From Methanoregulaceae archaeon (GTDB lineage Archaea; Halobacteriota; Methanomicrobia; Methanomicrobiales; Methanospirillaceae): 10,298 nucleotides of DNA. The notes under the pieces were generated by a model that was given only the letters and a program-made list of their open reading frames with translations, searched no databases and was not told the origin of the DNA. The DNA lies in assembly GCA_028679405.1 (NCBI GenBank), contig JAJRBP010000193.1:1-10298 (forward strand). Reading direction: 5' to 3'. Shown here piece by piece: positions 1 to 7,014 of this stretch. The stretch's first letter is position 1. The number at the start of each line of letters is the position of its first letter. A program made the position numbers and the translations under genes.

Positions 1-839
1 GCGAACCACTCGGTCGCCTGCTTCAGCTGGGCGACCGGGATGCCCGAGATCTTCGAGACGTTCTCGAGGCTATAGGCCGGCTTCATCACGACCTCCTTCA
101 GCTTCTCGAAGTCCTTCGTCCGGTTCGCAATGAACTCCTTGTCTTCCCAGCCGTTCCTGATGATCTCCTGCATCATCCCGTTCAGGATCGCGACATCGCT
201 TCCCGACCGAAACTGCATATAGAGGTCGGCCTGCTTACCGGTCGGGGTGAAACGCGGGTCGGCGTAGATGATCTTCGCGCCGTTTGCCTTAGCCTGCATT
301 ACTTTCCGCCCTATCAGCGGGTGCTGCTCGAAGGTGTTGCTTCCGAGGATGAAACAGCACTTTGACTGGGCGATGTCCAGGATCGAATTCGTCATCGCAC
401 CCGAGCCAAATGCAGCCGCAAGCCCTGCGACCGTCGACGCATGGCAGAGCCTTGCGCAGTGGTCGATGTGCCTCGTCTTCATCACGCCGCGGGCGAACTT
501 CATCATCGCGTAGTTCTCTTCATTCGAGACTCTTGCAGATGCGAGACATGCCATCTCGTCAGGCTTGAAACTCTTGAACTTCTTTGCAATCAGCTCGTAG
601 GCCTCGTCCCAGCTCGCTTCGACAAACTTGCCGTCCTTCTTGATGAGCGGCTTCGTCAGGCGATCTGGGCTGTTGACGAACTCGTGGGCATAGTTGCCCT
701 TCGGGCAGAGCTTCCCCTCGTTCACCGGGGAACGGTGGTACGGCGCGACGCCGGCGACCTTCCCGTCCTTCACCACGAGGTTGAATGAGCATCCTGTCCC
801 GCAATACGGGCAGGTTGTCTGTACATACTTGACGTCCAT
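1..839 (-). CDS. fdhA: Formate dehydrogenase alpha subunit, N-terminal part (runs off the left edge)
   Basis: Catalytic molybdopterin subunit that oxidises formate to CO2. In methanogens the electrons pass through FdhB to coenzyme F420 or to heterodisulfide reductase complexes in the cytoplasm. The 279 residues present begin MDVKYVQTTCPYCGTGC. Cys10, Cys13, Cys17 and Cys45 form the [4Fe-4S] site, and Lys47 in the CPKG motif matches the conserved lysine between cluster and cofactor. The active-site segment HCARLCHAS places a cysteine (codon TGC, 444-446) at residue 132, where many bacterial enzymes have selenocysteine, followed by conserved His133. GSNTFEQHP and YADPRFTPT fit the bis-MGD-binding fold of the DMSO-reductase superfamily. 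There is no signal peptide. The ATG start is set by the cysteine motif being at the usual distance. The Shine-Dalgarno is weak (GAAGGG). About 400 further residues, and probably fdhB, should lie to the left. The family is certain; FdhA rather than a close paralogue is very likely. Confidence 0.95.
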   Translation of the reverse strand, partial: MDVKYVQTTCPYCGTGCSFNLVVKDGKVAGVAPYHRSPVNEGKLCPKGNYAHEFVNSPDRLTKPLIKKDGKFVEASWDEAYELIAKKFKSFKPDEMACLASARVSNEENYAMMKFARGVMKTRHIDHCARLCHASTVAGLAAAFGSGAMTNSILDIAQSKCCFILGSNTFEQHPLIGRKVMQAKANGAKIIYADPRFTPTGKQADLYMQFRSGSDVAILNGMMQEIIRNGWEDKEFIANRTKDFEKLKEVVMKPAYSLENVSKISGIPVAQLKQATEWF

Positions 840-853
840 GGTAACCCTTCACG

Positions 854-871
854 TCAACTTAAGAAAGTTGA
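854..871 (-). promoter_or_regulatory. Inverted repeat in the fdhA leader
   Basis: Perfect 7-base inverted repeat TCAACTT / AAGTTGA (854-860 and 865-871) with a 4-base loop, ending 14 bases upstream of the fdhA start codon. If the promoter at 886-904 is correct, the hairpin would sit at the very 5' end of the fdhA mRNA, just before the ribosome-binding region. It could equally be a DNA operator at the transcription start. The symmetry is seen directly; the role is inferred. Confidence 0.4.
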
Positions 872-885
872 TTAACTAACCATAA

Positions 886-904
886 GTGTACACACGAATA
901 AATC
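886..904 (-). promoter_or_regulatory. Candidate fdhA promoter with overlapping palindrome
   Basis: On the minus strand a TATA-like ATTTATT lies at 904-897, in an AT-rich patch that contrasts with the GC-rich genes. By the usual archaeal spacing of about 25 bases, transcription would start near 872-878, giving a leader of about 35 bases before the fdhA ATG. The perfect 8-base palindrome GTGTACAC (886-893) sits between this TATA element and the predicted start, where archaeal repressors often bind. The TATA call is by eye only. An alternative TATA-like TTTAAAA lies near 958-966. Confidence 0.4.
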
Positions 905-1061
905 TATCCAAATTTTCTCCGGTTAAGAAAAAAATATCCTGATGTCCGAAGTAATCTCTTTTAAACGAACCTGGAAATCCAGAATAGTCAATGATATCCG
1001 ATTTCGTCTTACAAGGCAAGAATGGCATAAATTCCTTGCACGACTTTCTGCCCTGACCGCT

Positions 1062-1067
1062 AAAAAA
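1062..1067 (-). terminator. Candidate U-tract terminator of the long operon
   Basis: Six consecutive T on the minus strand, flanked by a short CCGC/GCGG dyad (1057-1060 and 1068-1071 region), lie 140 bases past the trmJ stop. A T-rich tract of this kind is the usual archaeal stop signal. It would end the seven-gene minus-strand transcript before it reaches the fdhA promoter. Short and unproven. Confidence 0.25.
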
Positions 1068-1143
1068 GGCGGATATCACGTGCCCGAGGGATTCCGGAAA
1101 TATAGAGGAGCGTTTTTTTCATACATAACACCAGTAGCTCAGA

Positions 1144-1163
1144 GCCGGGCGGAAACGCCCGGC
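1144..1163 (-). terminator. GC-rich hairpin downstream of trmJ, possible terminator or 3' end stabiliser
   Basis: Perfect 8-base-pair stem GCCGGGCG / CGCCCGGC closed by a 4-base loop (GAAA on the plus strand, TTTC on the minus strand), 43 bases past the trmJ stop codon. No T run follows directly on the minus strand. The nearest is a T6 tract at 1067-1062, about 75 bases further on. Archaeal termination relies mainly on U-rich tracts, so the hairpin may protect the 3' end of the mRNA rather than terminate. On the plus strand a T7 tract (1113-1119) lies before the hairpin, so it is not a plus-strand intrinsic terminator either. Confidence 0.4.
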
Positions 1164-1206
1164 AATACACCGTGCACTCAGGTCGACGTGCAGATCTGCC
1201 GCACCC

Positions 1207-1962
1207 TTAGTCTTTATCGGTGAGATCGTCATTCCCCCGTGTATCGATCTGCGCGGATCTTATACCCCCTGCTGCGCCGATATGCCACTCAGTCCTGCGA
1301 AGGAGGCCATGGAGAGTGCTGGCTTCCCGTGCAGTGAGCCGGGCACGGCCGAGGATCCGCCTGAGAAGGAGGATGGTGTTCTTTCGCTTGTGGGCCGGGT
1401 GCTCGATCTCGTCGAGGAAAAGGTCGAGGTGCCGGTAAAGGTGGTCCATCTCCTCGCGTGACGCGAGAAGGTAAGCCCCCTTCTGGAGGTATGCACACTC
1501 ATAGCAGACGATCGCGACTGCATGGGAGATGTTCAGAATTGGATACGCAGCCGAGGTAGGGATTGTGCAGATGATGTCGCTTTCCGCGATCTCCTCATTC
1601 GAAAGCCCGAAATTCTCCCTGCCGAAGAGGAAGGAGATCGTTCCTTCAATATCCTCGATATGCGGACGGAGCTCCCTCGGCGTGAAATAAGGCATCCTGA
1701 CCGACCGGCAGACCGACATGCTCACCTCCCCCGTGGTCGCGACGGAGAGAGAGCTTCGCGAGAGTACTTCCTTGAGGGAGCATCGCTCGGCGGATTCAAG
1801 CACATCCCGGGCGTGGGCAGCCCTTGCGATGGCATCGTCCCCGATCGGGCATGGATCGACCAGCACAAGTCGGGAAAAACCAAAGTTCTTCATCACCCGG
1901 GCGACCGCACCCACGTTCCCCTCATGCAGGGGCTCCACGAGAACGATCTCAATCCCGGGCAT
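1207..1962 (-). CDS. trmJ: TrmJ-type tRNA 2'-O-methyltransferase (SPOUT family)
   Basis: Transfers a methyl group from S-adenosylmethionine to the ribose 2'-OH of a nucleotide in the tRNA anticodon loop; in characterised TrmJ enzymes this is position 32. The 251 residues carry all three SPOUT motifs in order: EGNVGAVARVMKNFGF (14-29, with Asn16 and Arg22), FGRENFGLSNEE (113-124), and YPILNISHAVAI (140-151), which forms the trefoil-knot cofactor site. The C-terminal part (about 170-225) has the arginine-rich helical pattern RRILGRARL...E...LHGLL typical of bacterial-type two-domain TrmJ, longer than the short Sulfolobus form. The ATG lies 7 bases after the GGGP synthase stop, with a modest AAAGG before it. 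It is the last gene of the minus-strand run. The substrate position and base (C or U) cannot be read from the sequence. Confidence 0.9.
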   Translation of the reverse strand: MPGIEIVLVEPLHEGNVGAVARVMKNFGFSRLVLVDPCPIGDDAIARAAHARDVLESAERCSLKEVLSRSSLSVATTGEVSMSVCRSVRMPYFTPRELRPHIEDIEGTISFLFGRENFGLSNEEIAESDIICTIPTSAAYPILNISHAVAIVCYECAYLQKGAYLLASREEMDHLYRHLDLFLDEIEHPAHKRKNTILLLRRILGRARLTAREASTLHGLLRRTEWHIGAAGGIRSAQIDTRGNDDLTDKD

Positions 1963-1969
1963 GCGACCT

Positions 1970-2656
1970 TTACTGGACGGCCCGGACCGTCGCCTTCAGG
2001 ACCTCGATCCCTTTCTCGTAGACCGCGTTCCCGACCACGATCGTATCGGCATACCGTGCCATCTCGCCTGCCCGCTCAGGGGTGTCGATTCCGCCGCCGT
2101 AGTACAGGACCGACTGGCCGACAGCCTCAGACGCCGCTTTCACAACTGCCGGGTCGCCGTACATCCCGCTGTATTCGATGTACACAATTGGGAAGTGGAA
2201 GTAGTGGTCGGCAACCCGGGTATACGCCGAGACCTCTTCAGGACCAAGGTTACAGATTGCTCTGGTCACTTTTCCCACAGACGAGTCCGGGTTCAATACG
2301 ATATAGGCCTCTGCCACGACCTTCTCCCAGTGGACCTGCTGGTTCTGTACCCACTCCCGGTGTTTGCCTACGATCCACCGTACATCTGTCGAGTTGAGCA
2401 CACTCGGGACGAAGACGAGATCGACACCATCGAAGATGACCGCCTCGGGCCCTGCTGGTTCGACCACGAGGGGCAGGCCGTATGCCGAGACTTGTTTCAG
2501 GAGATCTCCAAGGTTCTCTTTTGTCACGTTCAATGTCCCCGAGAGCATCAGCGCGTCCGTACCGCTCGTGGCGACTTCGACCACCTCCTTCGGAGAAAGC
2601 CTGCGGTCCGGGTCGAGTTTCGTCACGTGGGCCCAGTTCTTCCATTTCATCTGCAT
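1970..2656 (-). CDS. Geranylgeranylglyceryl phosphate synthase (group I)
   Basis: Joins geranylgeranyl diphosphate to sn-glycerol-1-phosphate, the first committed ether-bond step of archaeal membrane lipids, in the cytoplasm. The protein is a TIM-barrel of 226-228 residues. It shows HVTKLDPD (10-17), MLSGTLNVT (37-45), VVEP (64-67), YIVLNPDS (118-125), YIEYSG (159-164), YYGGGID (185-191) and ADTIVVGN (203-210). The YIEYSG, GGGID and VGN motifs form the phosphate and glycerol phosphate site. The protein closely resembles the Archaeoglobus fulgidus group I enzyme as I recall it. Two starts are possible. The ATG at 2648-2650 gives MKWKNWAHVTKLD, which matches the family N-terminus and has GGAG at a good 9-base spacing. 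The ATG at 2656 has the same GGAG only 3 bases away. I favour the inner start. It follows topA by 14 bases. Confidence 0.95.
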   Translation of the reverse strand: MQMKWKNWAHVTKLDPDRRLSPKEVVEVATSGTDALMLSGTLNVTKENLGDLLKQVSAYGLPLVVEPAGPEAVIFDGVDLVFVPSVLNSTDVRWIVGKHREWVQNQQVHWEKVVAEAYIVLNPDSSVGKVTRAICNLGPEEVSAYTRVADHYFHFPIVYIEYSGMYGDPAVVKAASEAVGQSVLYYGGGIDTPERAGEMARYADTIVVGNAVYEKGIEVLKATVRAVQ

Positions 2657-2670
2657 GATCTCCAGGTCTC

Positions 2671-5487
2671 CTAGATCACAATGATCTCCTTCTCAAATCT
2701 CTTCCGGTAGCCGTTTATCCTGGCGAGCGGAATGCCTGTCGCTTCCGAGAGTTTTCCTGGATCTGCCGAGAGGAGACTCTTCGCATCGACCACTCCCGCC
2801 TGCCGCAGGAGGTGGAGGGCCGCCCGGTCCACTCCCCCTCTCGCGGAGAGCTCCTTCTCACCCTTCTCGATCCTCCCTTTCGTATACCGCTCTGGAACCG
2901 GCCTGTTCAGTTTCGTGCAGATCGAACCGACATGCCTGTATACCGTATCGAGACTGATCCCGGTCTTCCCTGCCAGTTCATAAGGGTGCATACGGCAGAA
3001 CTGCTCCGGGCTCTCGATCCCCGCATCCTGGTACCGTTTCAGGCTTGCGGCCGGAATTCCCATCTCCCTGAGTTCCCGCTCGTACACGAGCTTCCGGGCC
3101 TCCCGCTGGAGGGTCGTTGCTTCATCCTCCCCAAGTCCGGCTTCACGGAGTACCTCGGGGCGTGCGCCGCCAAGACCGGTGATATCCTCGATCCCGGCCT
3201 GGTGCAGTTTCCTGACGAGGGCGCCCGGACTCCGCCCCCGACGCGGTGTGATGTGGGAGCGCACAAATTTCCGGCAGTCGGACCTCTTCCGAAGACGTAT
3301 GAGCACTTCGGCGGCTTCCCCGATAAATCTCCTCGCTTCCTCGACCGGTCGGCCAATCGCACCCGATATCACCTCTGGATCACTTTTCGCAACCTCATAT
3401 ACCGTGTACATATGGTGGCGGTTGAGGCCGGCATGGATCTCATCGGTCATCGAGGGCATCAGGTCGAGAGTCTCCCGATGGGAAGTAATATGGTGGCAGA
3501 GCGGACAGCCGATCTCCCATGGCCGGGATCCTTTCCGCACTAGACGGACGTGGTGGAGATGATGAGTGTTGCACACATCATCCGTCCGGAGAGCAAAGCC
3601 CCAGATCGCCATCGGGAGCCCGATATTGAAACTGCACTCGGGGTATCTGCTGCACCCGATGAACTGGCTCTGGTTCCTCATGTGTCGTATCCGGAGGTCC
3701 CCGCCACAGGCCGGGCACGGGCCGATCGTGAGCTCTTCAGCGGTCTGCTCCATGATCTCGGCCCCGATCTCATTCTCATGCTGCTCGAGCTGGTCGAAGA
3801 CCCGGTGGAGCATCGACCTCGATTCGGTGACCACGTCGTTGCCGGTCCTCTTCTCCTCCTTGATCTGCTGCATGTGCTGCTCGAGCGTCTGGGTCATGTC
3901 AGGCTTCGTGATGGTGTCGGCGTGGTTCTCGAGCGATTCGATGACCGCCCTCCCTACAAGGGTCGGCCGGAGAGGGTTACCTTCCACATATTTTCGCGAG
4001 ATAAGTTTCCCGATTACCTCATGCCTCGTGCTCTTTGTCCCGAGGCCCAGCTCCTCCATCTGCTGGATCAGCTTGCTCTGGGAGTACCGGGGCGGGGGCT
4101 GGGTCTCCTTCTCCTCGAGCAGGACTTCATGAATGGGAAGCACCTCCCCGGTAGTGACATCGGGCAGGATGATGTCCTTTGCTTCACTGTACGGGTAAAC
4201 GGTCCTCCAGCCAGGCTCTACGAGCCGGCCGCCGGTTGCAGTATACGGCTCGCTCCCTGCTTCGAGGTTTACCTTCGAGGTGAGCCACTTTGCATCTGGC
4301 GAGAGCGTGGCGAGAAAACGCCTGACCACGAGCTCGTAGATCTTCCACTGGTCTTTCCCGAGCGCTTCACGCGAAGCTGCGCCGGTCGGGTGGATCGGGG
4401 GGTGATCGGTACTCGATTTCTTTCCCCTGGTCGGAACCGCCCTCCTGTTTGCGATGACCCAGTCAACGTCCTGTGAGAACTCGGTCGGATGGATCGTCCG
4501 GAGGATCCCCGCGAGGTCGAGGGTCTTAGGGTAAATGGTATTGTCCGTCCTCGGGTACGAGATGAACCCGTTCATGTAGAGGTCCTCGGCAACCCGCATC
4601 GAGTTGGCCGCAGAGAAACCCAGTCTCGCAGCAGCGACGATGAGTCCGGTCGTATCGAAGGGCGGGGGCGCCCGGTCCATCCGGGTGCCTTCCTTGACAT
4701 CGGTGACGGTTAGGGGAGGTTGCGTCCGGTCCCGTGCCAGTTCGGCGGTCGTCTGATCGGTGAACCTTGCCGTCGTATGCCTTGCCTCAAACTCCTGTCC
4801 CTTCTTCCCGGTCGAGACCGAGAGCTGCCAGTACCGTTCAGGTACGAACTCCTCGATCTCCCTCTCCCGATCGACGATCATGGTAAGGGTCGGACTCTGG
4901 ACTCTCCCGACCGACAGGATATTCTTCGTCCCCCGTTTCGCCGCGAGGCTGATGAACCTCGTGAGGGAAGCTCCCCACATCAGGTCGATCACCTGCCTGG
5001 CCTCGCCGGCCGCGGCAAGTGCGAAATCGATGCCGGTGGTGCTCGAAAATGCATGCCTGATCTCTTCGGGTGTGATCGCACTGAACCTCGCCCGGTCGAC
5101 ATTGACATCACGGTTCACCTGGCGGACGAGTTCGTACGCCTCCTTCCCTATAAGCTCCCCTTCCGTATCGAAATCGGTCGCGATCGTCACGCGATCGGCC
5201 TTCCTCGCGAGTTTCTGTACAAGGGCTACGATCTTCTTCTCAGTCGGTATCTTGATCGTCCTTGCGTCGATCAGGCTCCTCGGTGTCTTTTCGGTGCTCC
5301 TCCAGTTTGTATAACCCGGCTCGAAATCGACCTCTACCACATGTCCGCGGAGTCCTATCACTGCGCAGTCGTCGAAATGATAGGTCGCGATACCGCCGTC
5401 CCTGCTCACGGCCACTTTCCCGGCGCCTGCGAGGATCCCCGCGATACGTTGTGCCGAGATGTTCTTCTCGGCGATAATAAGGTGCAC
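2671..5487 (-). CDS. topA: DNA topoisomerase I (type IA) with extended C-terminal helix-hairpin-helix tail
   Basis: Relaxes negatively supercoiled DNA by transient single-strand cleavage through a 5'-phosphotyrosine. Of 938 residues, the N-terminal Toprim domain has Glu7 (IIAEK) and the metal-binding acids Asp105, Asp107 and Glu109 in TDFDTEGE. SVGRVQSPTL (192-201) is typical of type IA enzymes, the catalytic tyrosine is Tyr311 in GFISYPRTDN, and GLGTKSTRHEVIGKLI (481-496) is also typical. A four-cysteine zinc finger follows (Cys591, 594, 612, 618). A second finger is degenerate (Cys639, His642, Cys661, Cys664). Then come four helix-hairpin-helix-like repeats from about residue 690 to the end. 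There is no helicase domain, so it is not reverse gyrase. The start codon is GTG, preceded at 9 bases by GAGGTG, which lies inside the end of gatB (6 bases between the genes). It is longer than many archaeal TopA proteins because of the tail. Confidence 0.95.
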   Translation of the reverse strand: MHLIIAEKNISAQRIAGILAGAGKVAVSRDGGIATYHFDDCAVIGLRGHVVEVDFEPGYTNWRSTEKTPRSLIDARTIKIPTEKKIVALVQKLARKADRVTIATDFDTEGELIGKEAYELVRQVNRDVNVDRARFSAITPEEIRHAFSSTTGIDFALAAAGEARQVIDLMWGASLTRFISLAAKRGTKNILSVGRVQSPTLTMIVDREREIEEFVPERYWQLSVSTGKKGQEFEARHTTARFTDQTTAELARDRTQPPLTVTDVKEGTRMDRAPPPFDTTGLIVAAARLGFSAANSMRVAEDLYMNGFISYPRTDNTIYPKTLDLAGILRTIHPTEFSQDVDWVIANRRAVPTRGKKSSTDHPPIHPTGAASREALGKDQWKIYELVVRRFLATLSPDAKWLTSKVNLEAGSEPYTATGGRLVEPGWRTVYPYSEAKDIILPDVTTGEVLPIHEVLLEEKETQPPPRYSQSKLIQQMEELGLGTKSTRHEVIGKLISRKYVEGNPLRPTLVGRAVIESLENHADTITKPDMTQTLEQHMQQIKEEKRTGNDVVTESRSMLHRVFDQLEQHENEIGAEIMEQTAEELTIGPCPACGGDLRIRHMRNQSQFIGCSRYPECSFNIGLPMAIWGFALRTDDVCNTHHLHHVRLVRKGSRPWEIGCPLCHHITSHRETLDLMPSMTDEIHAGLNRHHMYTVYEVAKSDPEVISGAIGRPVEEARRFIGEAAEVLIRLRKRSDCRKFVRSHITPRRGRSPGALVRKLHQAGIEDITGLGGARPEVLREAGLGEDEATTLQREARKLVYERELREMGIPAASLKRYQDAGIESPEQFCRMHPYELAGKTGISLDTVYRHVGSICTKLNRPVPERYTKGRIEKGEKELSARGGVDRAALHLLRQAGVVDAKSLLSADPGKLSEATGIPLARINGYRKRFEKEIIVI

Positions 5488-5493
5488 AGCTGA

Positions 5494-7014
5494 TCACACC
5501 TCTCCTTCCGGAAGTGCGGCGGCAAGCGCTCTCTGGAGCTCTGCCGGGTCGACCCGACCCCTTGTCTTCCGCATCACCTGGCCCACGAGGAAATTGAAAG
5601 CCTCTTTCTTCCCGGACCGGTAATCTTCGACCGCTTTGGGTTGCTCGGCGATGACATCCCTGATCGCGGTGATAAGTGGGTTCTGATCATCGGGAATTTC
5701 TTTTTCGCCTGTACCCGATGACCCCGCTCTTACCACCCGGAGATTCAGCCGCTCAACTATCGTCGCCGGAGCTTCCTGCGGTCTTTTCTCTTTCACGGCA
5801 TCGAGCATCTCACGGAGGACTTCTATCCCGCTTTTGTCAGTTATCGTTTTGTCGCGGAGCATTGCCAGGAGTTCGATAAAATGCACCGGGAGGACAGCCC
5901 CGATTCCCATGTCCCTGTAGTTCAGCTCACCAAGGAGCGTATCTGCAGTCCACGTCGCAGCGATGATCGGGTCGGCACCCGCGACCTTCTCGTAGAACTC
6001 GGCGAGGCGGAGGTCGCCCGTAAGCGTCCGGGCATGACCGGGCGAACAGCCGTATTGTGCCATGAACCGGGCCCTCCTTGCATCCGGGAGTTCGGGCAGG
6101 ACGATCCCGTCGACCCATGAGCGGACCCGGACAGGCCTGAGGTCAGGCTCCGGGAAGTACCGGTAATCATGCTCCTGCTCCTTGCTCCTTGACGAGGTGG
6201 TCACTCCACGCGCCTCGACGAAATGCCTGGTCTCCCTGCCTACCGTCTGCCCCCGGCGAAGGAGGCCCTTCTGACGGGTTATCTCGAAGGTAAGCGCTTT
6301 CTCGACGCCCTTATACGACGAGATGTTCTTGATCTCCACTCGTTCACTGCCGAGGAGCGAGATGTTCGCATCGACACGGAGGGAACCCTCCTTCTCACTG
6401 TCAAACACCCCGAGGTACTCGAGGGTCGCCCTGAGCTTGTTAAGGAAACGCCGCGCCTCTTTCGGAGAGCGGAGATCCGGCTCAGTGACAATCTCAATAA
6501 GAGGGATGCCCGCGCGGTTGTAGTCGACCAGTGAGTATCTCGGGCGGTCCGATCCTCCTACGTGGACAAGCCGTCCAGGGTCCTCCTCCAGGTGGATCCT
6601 CGTGATCCTGACCTCTTTCTCCCCTTCGTCCCCTTCGGTGGTAAGCGTCCCGCCGGATGCGAGCGGCTTGTCGTACTGGGTTATCTGGTACGCTTTGTTC
6701 AGGTCAGGGTAGAAGTAGTTCTTCCGCGAGAACTCGGACTCCTCCAGCACCTCGCAGTCGAGCGCCTTTGCAACACGGAGCGCGAACTCGACCGCCCTTT
6801 TGTTCAGGCGGGGCATCGACCCGGGCAGGCCGAGGCAGACGGGGCATACGTGAGTATTCGGTTCATCCTCGCGGTAATCGGTAGAACATCCGCAGAAGAG
6901 CTTGCTCGCAGTCGCGAGCTGGCAATGGATCTCGAGACCGATGATGACTACATCGGGGATGCTTCGCGCACTCCCCTGGGTACCGGCCGCCGGTACCGGC
7001 CCGCACGAGGTCAC
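5494..7014 (-). CDS. gatB: Asp-tRNA(Asn)/Glu-tRNA(Gln) amidotransferase subunit B
   Basis: Binds the mischarged tRNA, phosphorylates the Asp or Glu side chain with ATP and receives ammonia from GatA to form Asn-tRNA or Gln-tRNA. Across 506 residues the GatB hallmarks are clear: IIGLEIHCQL (24-33), a zinc site of Cys41, Cys43, Cys57 and Cys60 (CGCST ... CPVCLGLPGS), FYPDLNKAYQITQYD, HLEEDPGR, DYNRAGIPLIEIVTEP, and SKEQEHDYRYFPEPDL. The C-terminal YqeY-like helical domain ends the protein. The start is GTG at 7014, overlapping the gatA stop as GTGA, with AGGTG 5 bases before it. I see no later in-frame ATG or GTG before the conserved core, so a non-conserved 20-residue leader precedes it. This leader is encoded by DNA holding a GC-rich palindrome. 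Since archaea use GatDE for Gln-tRNA, the likely product here is Asn-tRNA (inference). Confidence 0.96.
   Translation of the reverse strand: MTSCGPVPAAGTQGSARSIPDVVIIGLEIHCQLATASKLFCGCSTDYREDEPNTHVCPVCLGLPGSMPRLNKRAVEFALRVAKALDCEVLEESEFSRKNYFYPDLNKAYQITQYDKPLASGGTLTTEGDEGEKEVRITRIHLEEDPGRLVHVGGSDRPRYSLVDYNRAGIPLIEIVTEPDLRSPKEARRFLNKLRATLEYLGVFDSEKEGSLRVDANISLLGSERVEIKNISSYKGVEKALTFEITRQKGLLRRGQTVGRETRHFVEARGVTTSSRSKEQEHDYRYFPEPDLRPVRVRSWVDGIVLPELPDARRARFMAQYGCSPGHARTLTGDLRLAEFYEKVAGADPIIAATWTADTLLGELNYRDMGIGAVLPVHFIELLAMLRDKTITDKSGIEVLREMLDAVKEKRPQEAPATIVERLNLRVVRAGSSGTGEKEIPDDQNPLITAIRDVIAEQPKAVEDYRSGKKEAFNFLVGQVMRKTRGRVDPAELQRALAAALPEGEV
6979..6997 (-). repeat. GC-rich palindrome at the 5' end of gatB
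   Basis: Perfect inverted repeat with arms GGTACCGG (6979-6986) and CCGGTACC (6990-6997) around a 3-base spacer. It lies 17 to 35 bases inside the gatB reading frame, within the part that encodes the non-conserved N-terminal leader. In mRNA it would form a stable 8-base-pair hairpin just behind the translation start. A role in processing or in setting GatA:GatB ratios is possible but unproven. Confidence 0.4.

Larger units (their letters stand above)
840..1206. other. Intergenic region between fdhA and trmJ
   Basis: A 367-base gap with no convincing gene, clearly richer in A and T than its flanks from about 850 to 1030. It holds the fdhA promoter and leader elements on the right-to-left strand and the 3' end of the trmJ transcription unit (hairpin at 1144-1163, T run at 1062-1067 on the minus strand). 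A 67-residue minus-strand ORF (876-1079) and a 93-residue plus-strand ORF (942-1223) cross it. Neither has a recognisable motif, and the latter runs into the trmJ 3' end, so neither is annotated as a gene. Confidence 0.6.

Noticed and set aside
876..1079. 67-residue minus-strand ORF upstream of fdhA
   Set aside because: It covers the likely fdhA promoter and has no family-like features. Small size and AT-rich sequence make chance likely.
1130..1205. tRNA-like stretch containing TAGCTCAG next to a GC hairpin
   Set aside because: The eight bases look like a tRNA D-arm, but there is no T-arm GTTC motif, no anticodon stem at the right distance and no acceptor pairing.
942..1223. 93-residue plus-strand ORF in the fdhA-trmJ gap
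   Set aside because: No recognisable motif, it crosses the operon-end hairpin and overlaps the trmJ 3' end, and no clear Shine-Dalgarno was seen.
1718..2674. 318-residue plus-strand ORF opposite trmJ and the GGGP synthase gene
   Set aside because: Antisense to two recognised genes with conserved motifs; the translation has no domain-like pattern.
3550..4476. 308-residue plus-strand ORF opposite topA
   Set aside because: Lies wholly antisense to a certain type IA topoisomerase frame. Long antisense ORFs are expected from the codon bias of GC-rich genes.
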